Shown here: piece after piece, positions 25,978 through 34,858 of the stretch
How positions within the stretch are numbered: position 1 is the first letter of the stretch
Layout: the number at the start of each line of letters is the position of its first letter
NCBI RefSeq assembly: GCF_040549045.1
Contig: NZ_JBEWTB010000002.1
Location: forward strand, 2,890,001 to 2,954,000
Reading direction: 5' to 3'
Length of the DNA: 64,000 nt
Source of the DNA: Endozoicomonas sp. NE40
GTDB lineage: Bacteria > Pseudomonadota > Gammaproteobacteria > Pseudomonadales > Endozoicomonadaceae
The notes under the pieces: generated by a model
Seen by the model: only the letters and a program-made list of their open reading frames with translations
What the model was told of the DNA's origin: nothing
Database searches by the model: none
Position numbers and translations under genes: made by a program

Positions 25978-28479
25978 CTATTCTGAAGCCGACCCTGAAG
26001 TAAATGATTCCCGAACCAGCCCCATAATACTTTTGCGCATCAGTATTAACTGTTCAGCAGACAGACTTTCCTGAGCCTTTTCCCATTCATCGGGTATGGC
26101 ATTACGCAGTTTCTCAGCAAGCTCCCTGGCGTCGATGTTGTTTTTTGACTGAGCATCCAGCCATTGCAGCCAGCGCAAGTCGATTGTAGCTTCATGCAAA
26201 TCCAGCAGGCGCTTGTGGATGTCCATGGTGTCCGGGCAACTTCCCTGCCATGGGTACATATAAATAACATCCCCTTCGCGGCCATCGGTCGGATCAAAAG
26301 GGTCTGCGGTAGGCATACGACCATGCCATTGCACATAACCATCCGGGTTACTTTTCCACAGGTAAAATCCGGCAGCCAGTCGGGGGGCGGGCATATTGTA
26401 GAGCCAGACCTTACTGCTTTTTTTCAAGTTCTCTATAACGGCTTTACTGACACCAAAACCATGGTTAATAATCGCCAGGTCGGTAACACTCAGCAGCTCA
26501 TCCTGCCTGGGGTTGTTAAGGTGTCCGGCGGTTTTCATGTCCAGAGACTGGCTGTGTAGCTTAATGGCCGTATCTTTGATGGCAGCGAACTTATCCGGAT
26601 GAGGTTCGTCGAAAATCGACCAGTAAGGTGTTTCCAGCTGGGCAACAGCGGCATCGTCCCGAACTCTGGAAAGAGACTGCATAGCCTCACTCTGAGGCTG
26701 GACAGACAATAAACGCTTGAGTGGAGTGTAAGCCAGTGTGGGTCCCTGAAAACCAAACATCCGCAACTGCTTCAGCTGGTTAATCAGTTTTTTTCGGTGA
26801 TCCAGGTCAATAGGTACTTCCAGAGCGGGGGCAACATTAGTAAAGCCCATGGAAGTCAGCAGAGAGAAATCACAAGCGGTGACAAAGGGTTTGAGACTGC
26901 GATTGTCCGGAAACCATTCGTAATACGGTGCAGGCTCCAGATAAAGCCCGACAGAACGGTTCATATCAGGCAGGTCGACTGGTATCACATCGACGGCAAA
27001 CTCAACCATTTTCAATGCCCCTTTGCTTAACAGTTGCAGGTTGCCTTTGTAGATACCCGGTTCCGTGTCAGCAGGGACTTCCACCTGCAGGTAAAGGTTG
27101 CGTGGTAGTTCCGGCGAGAGCGTCATGCTGGACAGGTCGGCACGAAGGTAACTGTCTGCGGCCACCAGTTCATTAGCATTGGGTTGAGGACGTTCAAAGC
27201 GCCAGTGACCGTAACGGGATTTAAGAGCCAGCTTTTGTCCCGCACTGTTGCGGGGGTTGGCAATAGCAACAATCGGGTTGCTGTCAGGCTCCGGGCTGTT
27301 GATCCGGAAGTTAAGGTTTAACAATGAGTTTCTGGCCGTCGGATAGACCTTGTACTTTTCCAGACTCGTTGATGGCTGGGCTGATTTATCGCTGATGCTG
27401 AGTTTGTGGGAACGTGGGAACGTGGGGACTGTGGCGGGCCAGCTTTCCATAAAACGCGCTTTCCGCTGTTTCTCAGCGTCCGCAGCAAACTGGCCATCCA
27501 GAGGTTCAAGCACCAGACCAGCTGCATAGCGGGCGGCGCGGTCTCCGATCCACTCGATTGTAAAGGTGTTGTCGGTAATCGTGACGGTAGACGTTACGGG
27601 CCTGGTTCTGCGTTCTCCGATCAGTTGCCACTGGTCCCCATCAATCACGGCTTCCTTTTTAGTCCCTGCAAAATAAACGTCGGATAGCCACTGACTGGTG
27701 TTATAACTTTCGTCGACGACCGTTTGTCCTTCAACCCGTACTTTTCTTTGCAGAAAGTGTGGCAGGTACTCCCATTCTCCCTGCTCCTGCAACCAGATGG
27801 TCAGTTTCCACTGTCCGTTCTCCCAGGGAGCAGAAAAGTTATCAATGCCCTCCAGCCCATCCTGCATTAATGCGTCGCCCGAAGGACGAAAGCGCTGTAG
27901 CAGTGTTCCGCTGAGTCGTTTGTCCTTTGCTGTCACCGGTTCAAATCCGGGAAACACCGGGCTGTCCTCTTTACCAAAATCCAGGGCCAGAACCTGTTGG
28001 GGGCGAGGTGGCGGAGGGGTTATACGGGCTTGTGTCAGAACCATATCGTCACTGCTTCCGGCAGTGAATATGATCATTTTGGTGTAAGGGAGAGTCAGTG
28101 GCTGCTTGCCAGAGGTCTTCAGACCCGTTATGGGAAGGGTCAGGGAAAATGGCCCCGGTTTAATACTGAATTGTCGGTTAAAACGGGTGTAATAATTCTC
28201 TGAGTGGTCATTGTCGATGCGGACAATCAGTATCAGAACGGCGTCACTGTTGTTCTGGCCTTTAATTTGTAGTTCGTAACCGAGTTTGATCTCCAGCCCG
28301 TCGAGATCATGTCTGTAAGGCATGTCAGTTTCTGAGTCGACCAGTATTTCACTACTGGCCCATGCCATGCTCGGGGTGACAAGGTTCGGGGCAGCAATAA
28401 AGCAGACAGTCAGCCATAAAACCGTAATACCCTGAAACACAGGTAGAGAAAAGCGGCGGAAAGACGTGTCCGATGCCAT
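25978..28479 (-). CDS. Large exported GH123/DUF4091-like putative glycosidase
   Basis: Eight hundred and thirty-three residues. A hydrophobic stretch near 14-32 followed by Ala-Trp-Ala-Ser-Ser fits a signal peptide. The N-terminal half is beta-rich and unassigned. From about 480 it resembles the GH123/DUF4091 barrel: Phe-Ala-Val-Asp-Val-Ile-Pro-Val-Asp-Leu-Pro, then Ile-Phe-Asp-Glu-Pro-His-Pro-Asp near 620 (a candidate acidic catalytic pair), then Trp-Leu-Tyr-Asn-Met-Pro and Gly-Asp-Val-Ile-Tyr-Met-Tyr-Pro-Trp. GH123 enzymes cleave beta-N-acetylgalactosaminides. A role in degrading host or environmental glycans is inference. It sits alone between aceF and yggT and is convergent with aceF. Confidence 0.65.
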   Translation of the reverse strand: MASDTSFRRFSLPVFQGITVLWLTVCFIAAPNLVTPSMAWASSEILVDSETDMPYRHDLDGLEIKLGYELQIKGQNNSDAVLILIVRIDNDHSENYYTRFNRQFSIKPGPFSLTLPITGLKTSGKQPLTLPYTKMIIFTAGSSDDMVLTQARITPPPPRPQQVLALDFGKEDSPVFPGFEPVTAKDKRLSGTLLQRFRPSGDALMQDGLEGIDNFSAPWENGQWKLTIWLQEQGEWEYLPHFLQRKVRVEGQTVVDESYNTSQWLSDVYFAGTKKEAVIDGDQWQLIGERRTRPVTSTVTITDNTFTIEWIGDRAARYAAGLVLEPLDGQFAADAEKQRKARFMESWPATVPTFPRSHKLSISDKSAQPSTSLEKYKVYPTARNSLLNLNFRINSPEPDSNPIVAIANPRNSAGQKLALKSRYGHWRFERPQPNANELVAADSYLRADLSSMTLSPELPRNLYLQVEVPADTEPGIYKGNLQLLSKGALKMVEFAVDVIPVDLPDMNRSVGLYLEPAPYYEWFPDNRSLKPFVTACDFSLLTSMGFTNVAPALEVPIDLDHRKKLINQLKQLRMFGFQGPTLAYTPLKRLLSVQPQSEAMQSLSRVRDDAAVAQLETPYWSIFDEPHPDKFAAIKDTAIKLHSQSLDMKTAGHLNNPRQDELLSVTDLAIINHGFGVSKAVIENLKKSSKVWLYNMPAPRLAAGFYLWKSNPDGYVQWHGRMPTADPFDPTDGREGDVIYMYPWQGSCPDTMDIHKRLLDLHEATIDLRWLQWLDAQSKNNIDARELAEKLRNAIPDEWEKAQESLSAEQLILMRKSIMGLVRESFTSGSASE

Positions 28480-28532
28480 GAGTTATCCACAAGTTGATCA
28501 ACTACTAATAGCATCGGAACAGCAGGGCAAGA

Positions 28533-29084
28533 TTAAAGAGCGGCGATAAAGTTTTTCAGGGTAATAATGATCAGAACCAGCACCATCAGGGAGAAGTCCA
28601 GGCCACCCAACGGTGGAATCACCTTGCGAATACGGCTGGACAGGGGCTCGGTAATCTGGTGCAACAACATCAGTCCGGGGTTATAACTGCCCGGGGCTAC
28701 CCAGCTGGCTATGGCAATAATAATCAGGCTGAACATGTAGATGTTCAGAACTTCAGTCGCCAGTTCTTTCAGACTCAGCAGCAGAACAGCAGGGAGCGGG
28801 ATGCCAGCGAGGGCAAAACCTTTCAGCATGAACAGCACATAGAACAGACCAATCTGCAGCGCCAGAGCCAGAACCAGCGACGCAATGTCCAACCCACCAA
28901 CACCGGGGATGATTTTGCGTAATGGGTTCAGCAGCGGTGCGGTGATTTTAACAATGGCCTGAGAAATCGGGTTGTAAAAATCGGCACGAACCAGCTGCAG
29001 AATAAACCGCAGCAACACCGCCATGATGTACAGGCCACCCAGTGCCTGAATCAGGAATACCAGGCTGGAAGAGAGTGCTGACAT
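28533..29084 (-). CDS. yggT: YggT family integral membrane protein
   Basis: One hundred and eighty-three residues with two YggT repeats. Each repeat has a membrane helix followed by an Asn-Pro-containing loop (Phe-Tyr-Asn-Pro-Ile-Ser-Gln and Ser-Tyr-Asn-Pro-Gly) and a Pro-Leu...Arg-Lys-Ile/Val-Ile-Pro-Pro/Gly segment with Gly-Gly-Leu-Asp. The function is unsettled in the family (osmotic tolerance and cell-division links have been reported). It is the last gene of the yggS-proC-yggT run, 76 bp after proC. Confidence 0.92.
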   Translation of the reverse strand: MSALSSSLVFLIQALGGLYIMAVLLRFILQLVRADFYNPISQAIVKITAPLLNPLRKIIPGVGGLDIASLVLALALQIGLFYVLFMLKGFALAGIPLPAVLLLSLKELATEVLNIYMFSLIIIAIASWVAPGSYNPGLMLLHQITEPLSSRIRKVIPPLGGLDFSLMVLVLIIITLKNFIAAL

Positions 29085-29160
29085 AGATATCCTTCAAATA
29101 AATAGCAAATCACAAATAATAGTTATGTTGTTACAGGCAGTTATTCAACCCCCGGAGGTA

Positions 29161-30015
29161 TTAATCTGCCAGCTGCCGGGTCATTTCAGCGGCCCGGTCA
29201 ACGGCAGCCTGCATCGCCTGCTCAACCAGTTGCTCCAGACCGCCTGCCTGAAACGCCCTGATGGCCTGCTCGGTGGTGCCGCCGGGTGAGGTGACCCGTC
29301 TGCGCAGTTCACTGGCATCAACATCACTACAAACTGCCATCTTCGCAGCCCCGAGCGCTGTCTGCAAGGTAAGCTGTTCAGCGGTTTTCTGATCAAGCCC
29401 CAGCTTGACGCCCATTTCGGTCATGGCTTCCATAAACAGAAAGTAGTAAGCAGGACCACTGCCGGAAACGGCAATAACAGAATCAATCAGGGCTTCATTG
29501 TCTACCCACAGCGTCACCCCAACGGCTTTAAAAATAGTGTCGGTAATGACTTTCTGTTCTGCATTAACCTGTTCACTGGCAAACAGTCCGCTGGCGCCAC
29601 AGCGCAGCAGGGAAGGCGTGTTGGGCATACTGCGCACAACCGGCAGGCTGGAGCCGCACCATGCCTGAAGGCTGTCGAGACTGATGCCTGCGGCAACCGA
29701 AATCAACAGAGGCTTTGTCTCTTTCAGGGTTGGGGCAAGGTCCTGCAACACGGCTTTCATCATTTGTGGCTTTACACAGAGCACAACAATCTCTGACTGG
29801 CGAACCGCCTGATGATTGTCCAGGGTCACCTGAACGCCAAACTGTTTTTTAACGTTTTCCAGTGTTGCTTCACTTCGGGCAGTTGCCCATATTTTGCCCT
29901 TTGGCCAGCCACCTTCAATCAGGCCCCCGAAAATACTGCTGGCCATATTGCCAGCACCGATAAAGGCAATGCTCTGGTCTGTTTTTATGGATTGGCTCAT
30001 TGTTCTTGTCATCAA
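29161..30015 (-). CDS. proC: Pyrroline-5-carboxylate reductase
   Basis: Two hundred and eighty-four residues from 30015; a start at Met-Ser-Gln a few codons later is equally plausible. It has the NAD(P)-binding motif Phe-Ile-Gly-Ala-Gly-Asn-Met-Ala and the family signature Thr-Ser-Pro-Gly-Gly-Thr-Thr-Glu-Gln-Ala-Ile near the C-terminus. It catalyses the last step of proline synthesis. It follows yggS after 18 bp in a conserved pair. Confidence 0.96.
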   Translation of the reverse strand: MMTRTMSQSIKTDQSIAFIGAGNMASSIFGGLIEGGWPKGKIWATARSEATLENVKKQFGVQVTLDNHQAVRQSEIVVLCVKPQMMKAVLQDLAPTLKETKPLLISVAAGISLDSLQAWCGSSLPVVRSMPNTPSLLRCGASGLFASEQVNAEQKVITDTIFKAVGVTLWVDNEALIDSVIAVSGSGPAYYFLFMEAMTEMGVKLGLDQKTAEQLTLQTALGAAKMAVCSDVDASELRRRVTSPGGTTEQAIRAFQAGGLEQLVEQAMQAAVDRAAEMTRQLAD

Positions 30016-30033
30016 GGGTCACCCATTAGCTGT

Positions 30034-30732
30034 TTAACGATTGGAATATTCTCTTGCACCAAACAGGGCTGTGCCGATTCGAACCATGGTTGACCCTTCT
30101 TCAACGGCAGCTTCCAGATCATCGGTCATGCCCATGGAGAGCGTGTCCATGTTCAGGCCAAGGTTTTTATTCAGGTTATCCAGTGCCTGCTTCAGGGCTC
30201 GAAATGGAAGGCGCTGCTGTTCTTTGTTTTCAGCCGGCGCAGGAATGGCCATCAGGCCCCGCAGTGAAAGACTGGGCAGTTCTGAAACGGCTTTTACCAG
30301 CTCTTCCAGTCCGTCCACGGAAACTCCGGACTTGGAGGCTTCGCCACTGATATTCACCTGCAGGCAAATGTTTAGTGGTGGCAGGTCGGCTGGTCGCTGA
30401 TCATTCAGGCGTCTGGCAATTTTCAGACGGTCAACACTGTGAACCCAGTGGAAATGGCTGGCGATATCCCGGGTTTTGTTGGACTGGATTGGGCCTATAA
30501 AGTGCCAGACAATGTTTTCAATGTCTGACAGCGCCTGAACTTTTACCAGGGCTTCCTGTAGATAACTTTCTCCAAACTCACGCTGTCCCAGTGTGCAGGC
30601 TTCCCGTACCAGATCGGCAGGTTTGGTTTTACTGACGGCCAGTAATCTGACCTCGCCTTCACGCTGGCAGGCTTTCTCTGCTTTATGGATTTGGTCAAAA
30701 ACCTGTTCAAAGCGGCTTTTTAATAATGTCAT
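30034..30732 (-). CDS. yggS: PLP homeostasis protein (YggS/PLPBP)
   Basis: Two hundred and thirty-two residues. The PLP lysine is in Leu-Leu-Ala-Val-Ser-Lys-Thr-Lys-Pro; His-Phe-Ile-Gly-Pro-Ile-Gln-Ser-Asn-Lys and Leu-Ser-Met-Gly-Met-Thr-Asp-Asp-Leu-Glu-Ala-Ala are the other family blocks. It binds PLP without known catalysis and balances PLP and amino-acid pools. It is first in the yggS-proC-yggT run and divergent from pilT. Confidence 0.95.
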   Translation of the reverse strand: MTLLKSRFEQVFDQIHKAEKACQREGEVRLLAVSKTKPADLVREACTLGQREFGESYLQEALVKVQALSDIENIVWHFIGPIQSNKTRDIASHFHWVHSVDRLKIARRLNDQRPADLPPLNICLQVNISGEASKSGVSVDGLEELVKAVSELPSLSLRGLMAIPAPAENKEQQRLPFRALKQALDNLNKNLGLNMDTLSMGMTDDLEAAVEEGSTMVRIGTALFGAREYSNR

Positions 30733-30807
30733 CTGGCTGTACAGTATTGCGTATCAGGAAAAAATAAAAACAGTATTTTACTGTTTCCGGGGTTCAGGGG
30801 GAACTTC

Positions 30808-31842
30808 ATGGATATCACCGAGCTGCTGGCATTCAGCTTCAAGCAGGGGGCATCGGATTTGCATCTCTCCGCGGGTCTGCCACCTATGATTCGTATGGAT
30901 GGCGATGTGCGGCGTATTAACCTGCCTCCCATGGATCATAAACAGGTACACGGCCTGATTTATGACATTATGAACGATAAACAGCGACGTGATTTCGAAG
31001 AGTGCATGCAAACGGACTTTTCTTTTGAGGTGCCGGGTGTTGCACGTTTTCGGGTGAATGCGTTCAACCAGTCCCGGGGGGCTGGTGCGGTGTTTCGTAC
31101 CATTCCCAGCAAAGTTCTGTCGATGAATGATCTGGGTATGGGGCAGGTGTTCAAGGATATCTCTACGATGCCCAGAGGGCTGGTTCTGGTCACAGGGCCT
31201 ACCGGTTCCGGTAAGTCAACGACGCTGGCAGCCATGCTCGACTACATAAACGACACCCGTTATGACCATATTTTGACCATTGAAGACCCCATTGAATTTG
31301 TACACGAATCAAAGAAGTGTCTGGTCAACCAGAGAGAGGTCCACCGGGATACCCGCAGTTTCAGCGATGCATTACGAGCCGCACTGCGTGAAGACCCGGA
31401 TATTATTCTGGTAGGGGAAATGCGCGATCTGGAAACCATTCGCCTTGCCCTTACTGCAGCTGAAACGGGTCATATGGTGTTTGGCACCTTGCATACGACA
31501 TCTGCCGCCAAAACTGTTGACCGGATTATTGATGTGTTTCCTGCTGAAGAAAAGTCGATGGTACGTTCAATGCTGTCCGAGTCTCTGCAAGCCGTGGTTT
31601 CCCAGACCCTGCTTAAGAAAAACGGCGGTGGACGTGTGGCTGCCCATGAAATCATGATAGGCACTTCTGCCATCCGCAACCTGATTCGTGAAGACAAAGT
31701 GGCGCAGATGTATTCTGCGATACAGACAGGCAGTTCCATCGGTATGCAGACACTTGACCAGTGTCTGAAAAAGCTGGTCAATAAAGGTTTGATTTCTCAC
31801 GACACCGCCCGGGAAAAAGCCAAGGACCCGGAGAGTTTTTAA
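30808..31842 (+). CDS. pilT: Type IV pilus retraction ATPase PilT
   Basis: Three hundred and forty-four residues, as in Pseudomonas PilT. Walker A is Gly-Pro-Thr-Gly-Ser-Gly-Lys-Ser-Thr-Thr, the Asp box is Ile-Leu-Thr-Ile-Glu-Asp-Pro-Ile-Glu, Walker B-like is Ile-Leu-Val-Gly-Glu-Met-Arg-Asp, and the His box is Thr-Gly-His-Met-Val-Phe-Gly-Thr-Leu-His-Thr. The hexamer powers pilus retraction and twitching. pilU does not follow; instead a convergent gene overlaps its last 4 bp. It indicates that the organism makes type IV pili. Confidence 0.97.
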   Translation: MDITELLAFSFKQGASDLHLSAGLPPMIRMDGDVRRINLPPMDHKQVHGLIYDIMNDKQRRDFEECMQTDFSFEVPGVARFRVNAFNQSRGAGAVFRTIPSKVLSMNDLGMGQVFKDISTMPRGLVLVTGPTGSGKSTTLAAMLDYINDTRYDHILTIEDPIEFVHESKKCLVNQREVHRDTRSFSDALRAALREDPDIILVGEMRDLETIRLALTAAETGHMVFGTLHTTSAAKTVDRIIDVFPAEEKSMVRSMLSESLQAVVSQTLLKKNGGGRVAAHEIMIGTSAIRNLIREDKVAQMYSAIQTGSSIGMQTLDQCLKKLVNKGLISHDTAREKAKDPESF

Positions 31843-32690
31843 AAGCAGTCGGTTCTATATGATGCTTGAAGGTCTTCCAGCTGTTTGCGATTCAGTATCA
31901 GGTTTTTATTTCCTGCACCAATTAAACCGGCCAGGCAGGCCTGTTGCTCTGACCGGTCTGTGCCCTGCTCCAGACGGGTACCTGTCAGGCGCACTTCCAG
32001 AAGCTCGGATTGTCCGTTGAGATCAATGATTTCTGTAAATTCTCCAATGCAGCACCGGGCGCAGTCTGGCAGGTCACCATAGCGTTTAGTCCGTTGATTG
32101 TCCGGAACGCCCAGAGAGACCAGCTTATAGGGCGTCATATTGCGTGTCACGCTGACTTTATCCGGAGCCTCTATACGCATATCGGTGATGCCGCCAAAGC
32201 ACCGGTCACCGCCACTGAAGTTCTTAATCAGCTCCAGGTTGGCAGAGCGTTTTTTTCCGGCAAGGGCATCATCCAGGTTCGGAAAGGTGTCGAGGCTTAA
32301 TCCTTTGAACAGGAAGCCAAAGGAAAAAGTGCCTGAACCGCCATAACTGACGGCATAGTTGACCAGAACCTGTTCGTTTTCCATTTGCCCGATGATGTGG
32401 TAAGCGGCAAAGACCGGGAGTGTTTCGCTCTCTTCCTGACTGGTCTCGGTGTTGGTTCTGGTTGCGTTAAACGAAGCCAGCCATGGGCTCTTCTGGTCAA
32501 AATTCAGATGAGCGTACTGCTTCTGGCAGGCGCGCAGATCCAGCGAAGTCATGGTGCTTGTACTGGTGCCAGCACTGCTGCTTTTTTCAGGATCAGTAAA
32601 ACGATCAAGACAGAGTGGATGCAGCGCACCGGCAGCAACCGTATTTGAAAATAGAAATAACAGGCTAAAGAACCGGGTTATTCTCATCAT
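31839..32690 (-). CDS. Orphan exported cysteine-rich protein
   Basis: Two hundred and eighty-three residues. A signal peptide (Arg then Phe/Leu-rich, ending Val-Ala-Ala-Gly-Ala) marks it as exported. Eight or so cysteines, including Cys-Ala-Arg-Cys-Cys near residue 215, suggest disulfides in the periplasm. I do not recognise a domain. Its start overlaps the end of ruvX by 26 bp, so it is probably read from the same transcript, and its end overlaps pilT by 4 bp head-on. It may be lineage-specific. Confidence 0.7.
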   Translation of the reverse strand: MMRITRFFSLLFLFSNTVAAGALHPLCLDRFTDPEKSSSAGTSTSTMTSLDLRACQKQYAHLNFDQKSPWLASFNATRTNTETSQEESETLPVFAAYHIIGQMENEQVLVNYAVSYGGSGTFSFGFLFKGLSLDTFPNLDDALAGKKRSANLELIKNFSGGDRCFGGITDMRIEAPDKVSVTRNMTPYKLVSLGVPDNQRTKRYGDLPDCARCCIGEFTEIIDLNGQSELLEVRLTGTRLEQGTDRSEQQACLAGLIGAGNKNLILNRKQLEDLQASYRTDCF

Positions 32691-33123
32691 TCATCCAGCC
32701 TTCCAGAATGATCTGGGCCGCCATCCCGTCGACAGGGTTTGAACCATAATGTTTGCTGTGTCCCAGTTTATCAGCCCAGTCTTTGGCTTCAAATGACGAC
32801 AGGCGTTCATCAGCCTCAAAAAAGGGCAGGTTAAAACGTCCATGCAGGCGTTTGCCGAATTTGCGGGCCCGAAGTGACATTTGTGACTCGGAGCCGTCCA
32901 TGTTCAGGGGAATGCCTACCACGACAGCATCTGGCTGCCATTCGTTGATCAGTGCTTCGACTTTGTTCCAGTCAGGAATGCCGTCGCGGGCTTTCAGCTG
33001 TGGCAGGGCAGTAGCTGTTCGGGTAATGGCCTGACCGACAGCAACACCAATATTTTTGGTGCCAAAATCGAAGCCAAGAATGGTTTTTACAGAAGAAACA
33101 GAAGATACAGAAGAAGTTGTCAT
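32665..33123 (-). CDS. ruvX: RuvX/YqgF family Holliday-junction-type nuclease
   Basis: One hundred and fifty-two residues. An RNase H-like fold with Gly-Phe-Asp-Phe-Gly-Thr-Lys-Asn-Ile-Gly-Val-Ala-Val-Gly (first catalytic Asp), Val-Val-Val-Gly-Ile-Pro-Leu-Asn-Met-Asp-Gly-Ser, and Asp-Glu-Arg-Leu-Ser-Ser. It takes part in 16S rRNA processing and possibly in recombination. A short Ser/Val-rich leader precedes the domain. It follows yqgE after 17 bp, the usual pair. Confidence 0.95.
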   Translation of the reverse strand: MTTSSVSSVSSVKTILGFDFGTKNIGVAVGQAITRTATALPQLKARDGIPDWNKVEALINEWQPDAVVVGIPLNMDGSESQMSLRARKFGKRLHGRFNLPFFEADERLSSFEAKDWADKLGHSKHYGSNPVDGMAAQIILEGWMNDENNPVL

Positions 33124-33140
33124 AGATTTTAATGGTGTTA

Positions 33141-33713
33141 TCAGGCGTGTCCAACCTGGCCAGACAGTAAATGCAAATCAACTCCCAGGGATGCTGCTGC
33201 TGCGGTCAGGCGTTGCTCGTAGGGGATTGTGAAGATAATGGCAGGGGTGGCTGCACAGGTCAGCCAGGTATTTTCAGCCATCTCCTGTTCCAGCTGACCC
33301 GCTCCCCAGCCAGCGTATCCCAGGGCGACAAGAGTGTGAGAAGGTCCTTCATTGTTCGCCATGGCGACCAGAATGTCTTTGGAGGTGGTAAGGTTAATAT
33401 CTTCCCCCACATTGAGGCTGGACTCCCAGAGCCGGTCGTTGGAATGAAGCACAAAGCCTCTTTCTGATGCAACCGGTCCTCCGGCGTAAACGGCGCTCTG
33501 GCTTTGCGCCCAGGTGTCGGAATATTCGATACCGACCTGTCGGAAAATTTCCCCCAGCATCAGCTCGGTTGGTCGGTTGATGACTACTCCGAGGGCTCCA
33601 TCCTTACTGTGTTCACAGATAAGTGTCAGCGTTTCAGCAAAGGATGGGTCTGCCATCTGGGGCGTGGCAATCAGAAAGTGGTTTTTGAGACTTTGAAAGC
33701 TTGACGTTCTCAT
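33141..33713 (-). CDS. yqgE: YqgE/AlgH family protein
   Basis: One hundred and ninety residues. It begins Leu-Lys-Asn-His-Phe-Leu-Ile-Ala-Thr-Pro-Gln-Met-Ala-Asp-Pro-Ser-Phe and has Gly-Ala-Leu-Gly-Val-Val-Ile-Asn-Arg-Pro and Tyr-Ala-Gly-Trp-Gly-Ala-Gly-Gln-Leu-Glu, all family signatures. The biochemical role is not defined; AlgH was linked to alginate regulation in Pseudomonas. It lies in the conserved order gshB-tonB-yqgE-ruvX. Confidence 0.95.
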   Translation of the reverse strand: MRTSSFQSLKNHFLIATPQMADPSFAETLTLICEHSKDGALGVVINRPTELMLGEIFRQVGIEYSDTWAQSQSAVYAGGPVASERGFVLHSNDRLWESSLNVGEDINLTTSKDILVAMANNEGPSHTLVALGYAGWGAGQLEQEMAENTWLTCAATPAIIFTIPYEQRLTAAAASLGVDLHLLSGQVGHA

Positions 33714-33770
33714 GTGCGCAGTATCGGGCGAAACTTGTCAGTTAGCAACTTTTACGTAGTAATTCGATTT

Positions 33771-34688
33771 TCAGTTGCTAAATAACCGATCTCCCCGTTC
33801 GAAGCGCCAGGTTCGTATAATCTCTACACGGTCATAGTCTCTCAGGTCATTGCCAAAAGGGGCGTAGGGAGCTGCCAGTTTGACAATACGAATGGCAGCA
33901 TCGTCGAGAATGGTGGAACCGGACGACTCCATCAGTTCAACGTCGTGTAATGTACCGTCCCGGTTAATAGAGACCATCAGGCGCAGCTCGCCATAGAGTT
34001 TTTCTTTTCTGGCCTGTGGTGGGTAATTCATATTACCAATCCGTTCAACCTTTCGACGCCAGGTTTCTTTGTAGTAGGCACCGGGCTCCTGCATGGTAGA
34101 GGCGGCAGTCAGGCGTTTGATCCTTGGGCGTTTGGCGTATTCCTGGCGCTGCTGGCTGAACTGAGCTTCGAGGCTGGAAATTTCCTGCCTGAGATCGATG
34201 CGTTTACGGGGCTTAACCTGTTCAGGTGTATCCGGTGTGGGCTTTTTGTTTTCCACCTTGTCGGGCGTTTTGCGTTCGACCTCAGCCCGGGTAGAAATCT
34301 GCGCGGTCTGGGGCTGCTCCTGTTTGGGGGAGGCTTCTTCCTGGGTTTCCAGTACAACCTCATTAATCTGGTTGGACTGAAATTCCGCTTCCTGATCGGT
34401 TTGCGGTCTGGCTTTTTCTTCCAGTGTCCCGCTGCCCTGCTGGTGGAACTGGGCCAGGTAATCCGCTTCTTCAGGCTGTTCCTGACTTTTGTAGGTCGCC
34501 AGGGTCACCTCAAGGGTTTTGGGAGGCGCGGGCATTTCCTGCAGTCCAAAGGAAACGCCCAGCAGAATAACAGCATGAATGGCTGTTGCCATGAAAACGG
34601 TGAAGCTGAAACGGTCGATTGAAGAAACGCTGGTCATTGTGGACATTGACAGGGGCAGGCCTCTTAAGTCATTCCTGAAGATGAACAT
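33771..34688 (-). CDS. tonB: TonB family energy transducer (TonB3-like)
   Basis: Up to 305 residues. A single N-terminal membrane segment (Phe-Met-Ala-Thr-Ala-Ile-His-Ala-Val-Ile-Leu-Leu-Gly-Val) is followed by a charged, Gln/Glu/Lys/Pro-rich periplasmic spacer and a C-terminal TonB domain with Tyr-Gly-Glu-Leu-Arg-Leu-Met-Val and Asp-Gly-Thr-Leu. The position next to yqgE-ruvX matches Pseudomonas tonB3, which is needed for twitching. No exbBD is adjacent. The start is uncertain: ATG 34688 lies inside a 25-bp palindrome, and Met codons at 34646 and 34637 give more typical N-termini. Confidence 0.88.
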   Translation of the reverse strand: MFIFRNDLRGLPLSMSTMTSVSSIDRFSFTVFMATAIHAVILLGVSFGLQEMPAPPKTLEVTLATYKSQEQPEEADYLAQFHQQGSGTLEEKARPQTDQEAEFQSNQINEVVLETQEEASPKQEQPQTAQISTRAEVERKTPDKVENKKPTPDTPEQVKPRKRIDLRQEISSLEAQFSQQRQEYAKRPRIKRLTAASTMQEPGAYYKETWRRKVERIGNMNYPPQARKEKLYGELRLMVSINRDGTLHDVELMESSGSTILDDAAIRIVKLAAPYAPFGNDLRDYDRVEIIRTWRFERGDRLFSN

Positions 34689-34709
34689 TCATGACATTGT
34701 CATGAATGT
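34685..34709. promoter_or_regulatory. 25-bp perfect palindrome at the tonB start
   Basis: ACATTCATGACA and TGTCATGAATGT are perfect 12-bp arms around a single T. It lies in the 170-bp divergent region between tonB and the DUF2860 gene, overlapping the longest tonB start. The form suits a dimeric regulator controlling one or both genes. It does not fit a Fur box. Confidence 0.55.
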
Positions 34710-34858
34710 GGGGGAAGCTGGCAAGAGGAGAGGATCTTTGTCTGTTTGTTTTTGATGTACACTGGGTCGAAACTGACCTGATACGCAACCAATTACTTAT
34801 AATGCTTCATAAAAAACGATACACTTCAGGTGGCAATTAATAAGAAAAAGAGACAAGC

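Noticed and set aside
25979..26400. Other-frame ORFs within the glycosidase-like gene
   Set aside because: They are shadows of the long minus-strand frame.
34685..34709. Fur box at tonB
   Set aside because: The palindrome lacks the GATAATGAT-type pattern.
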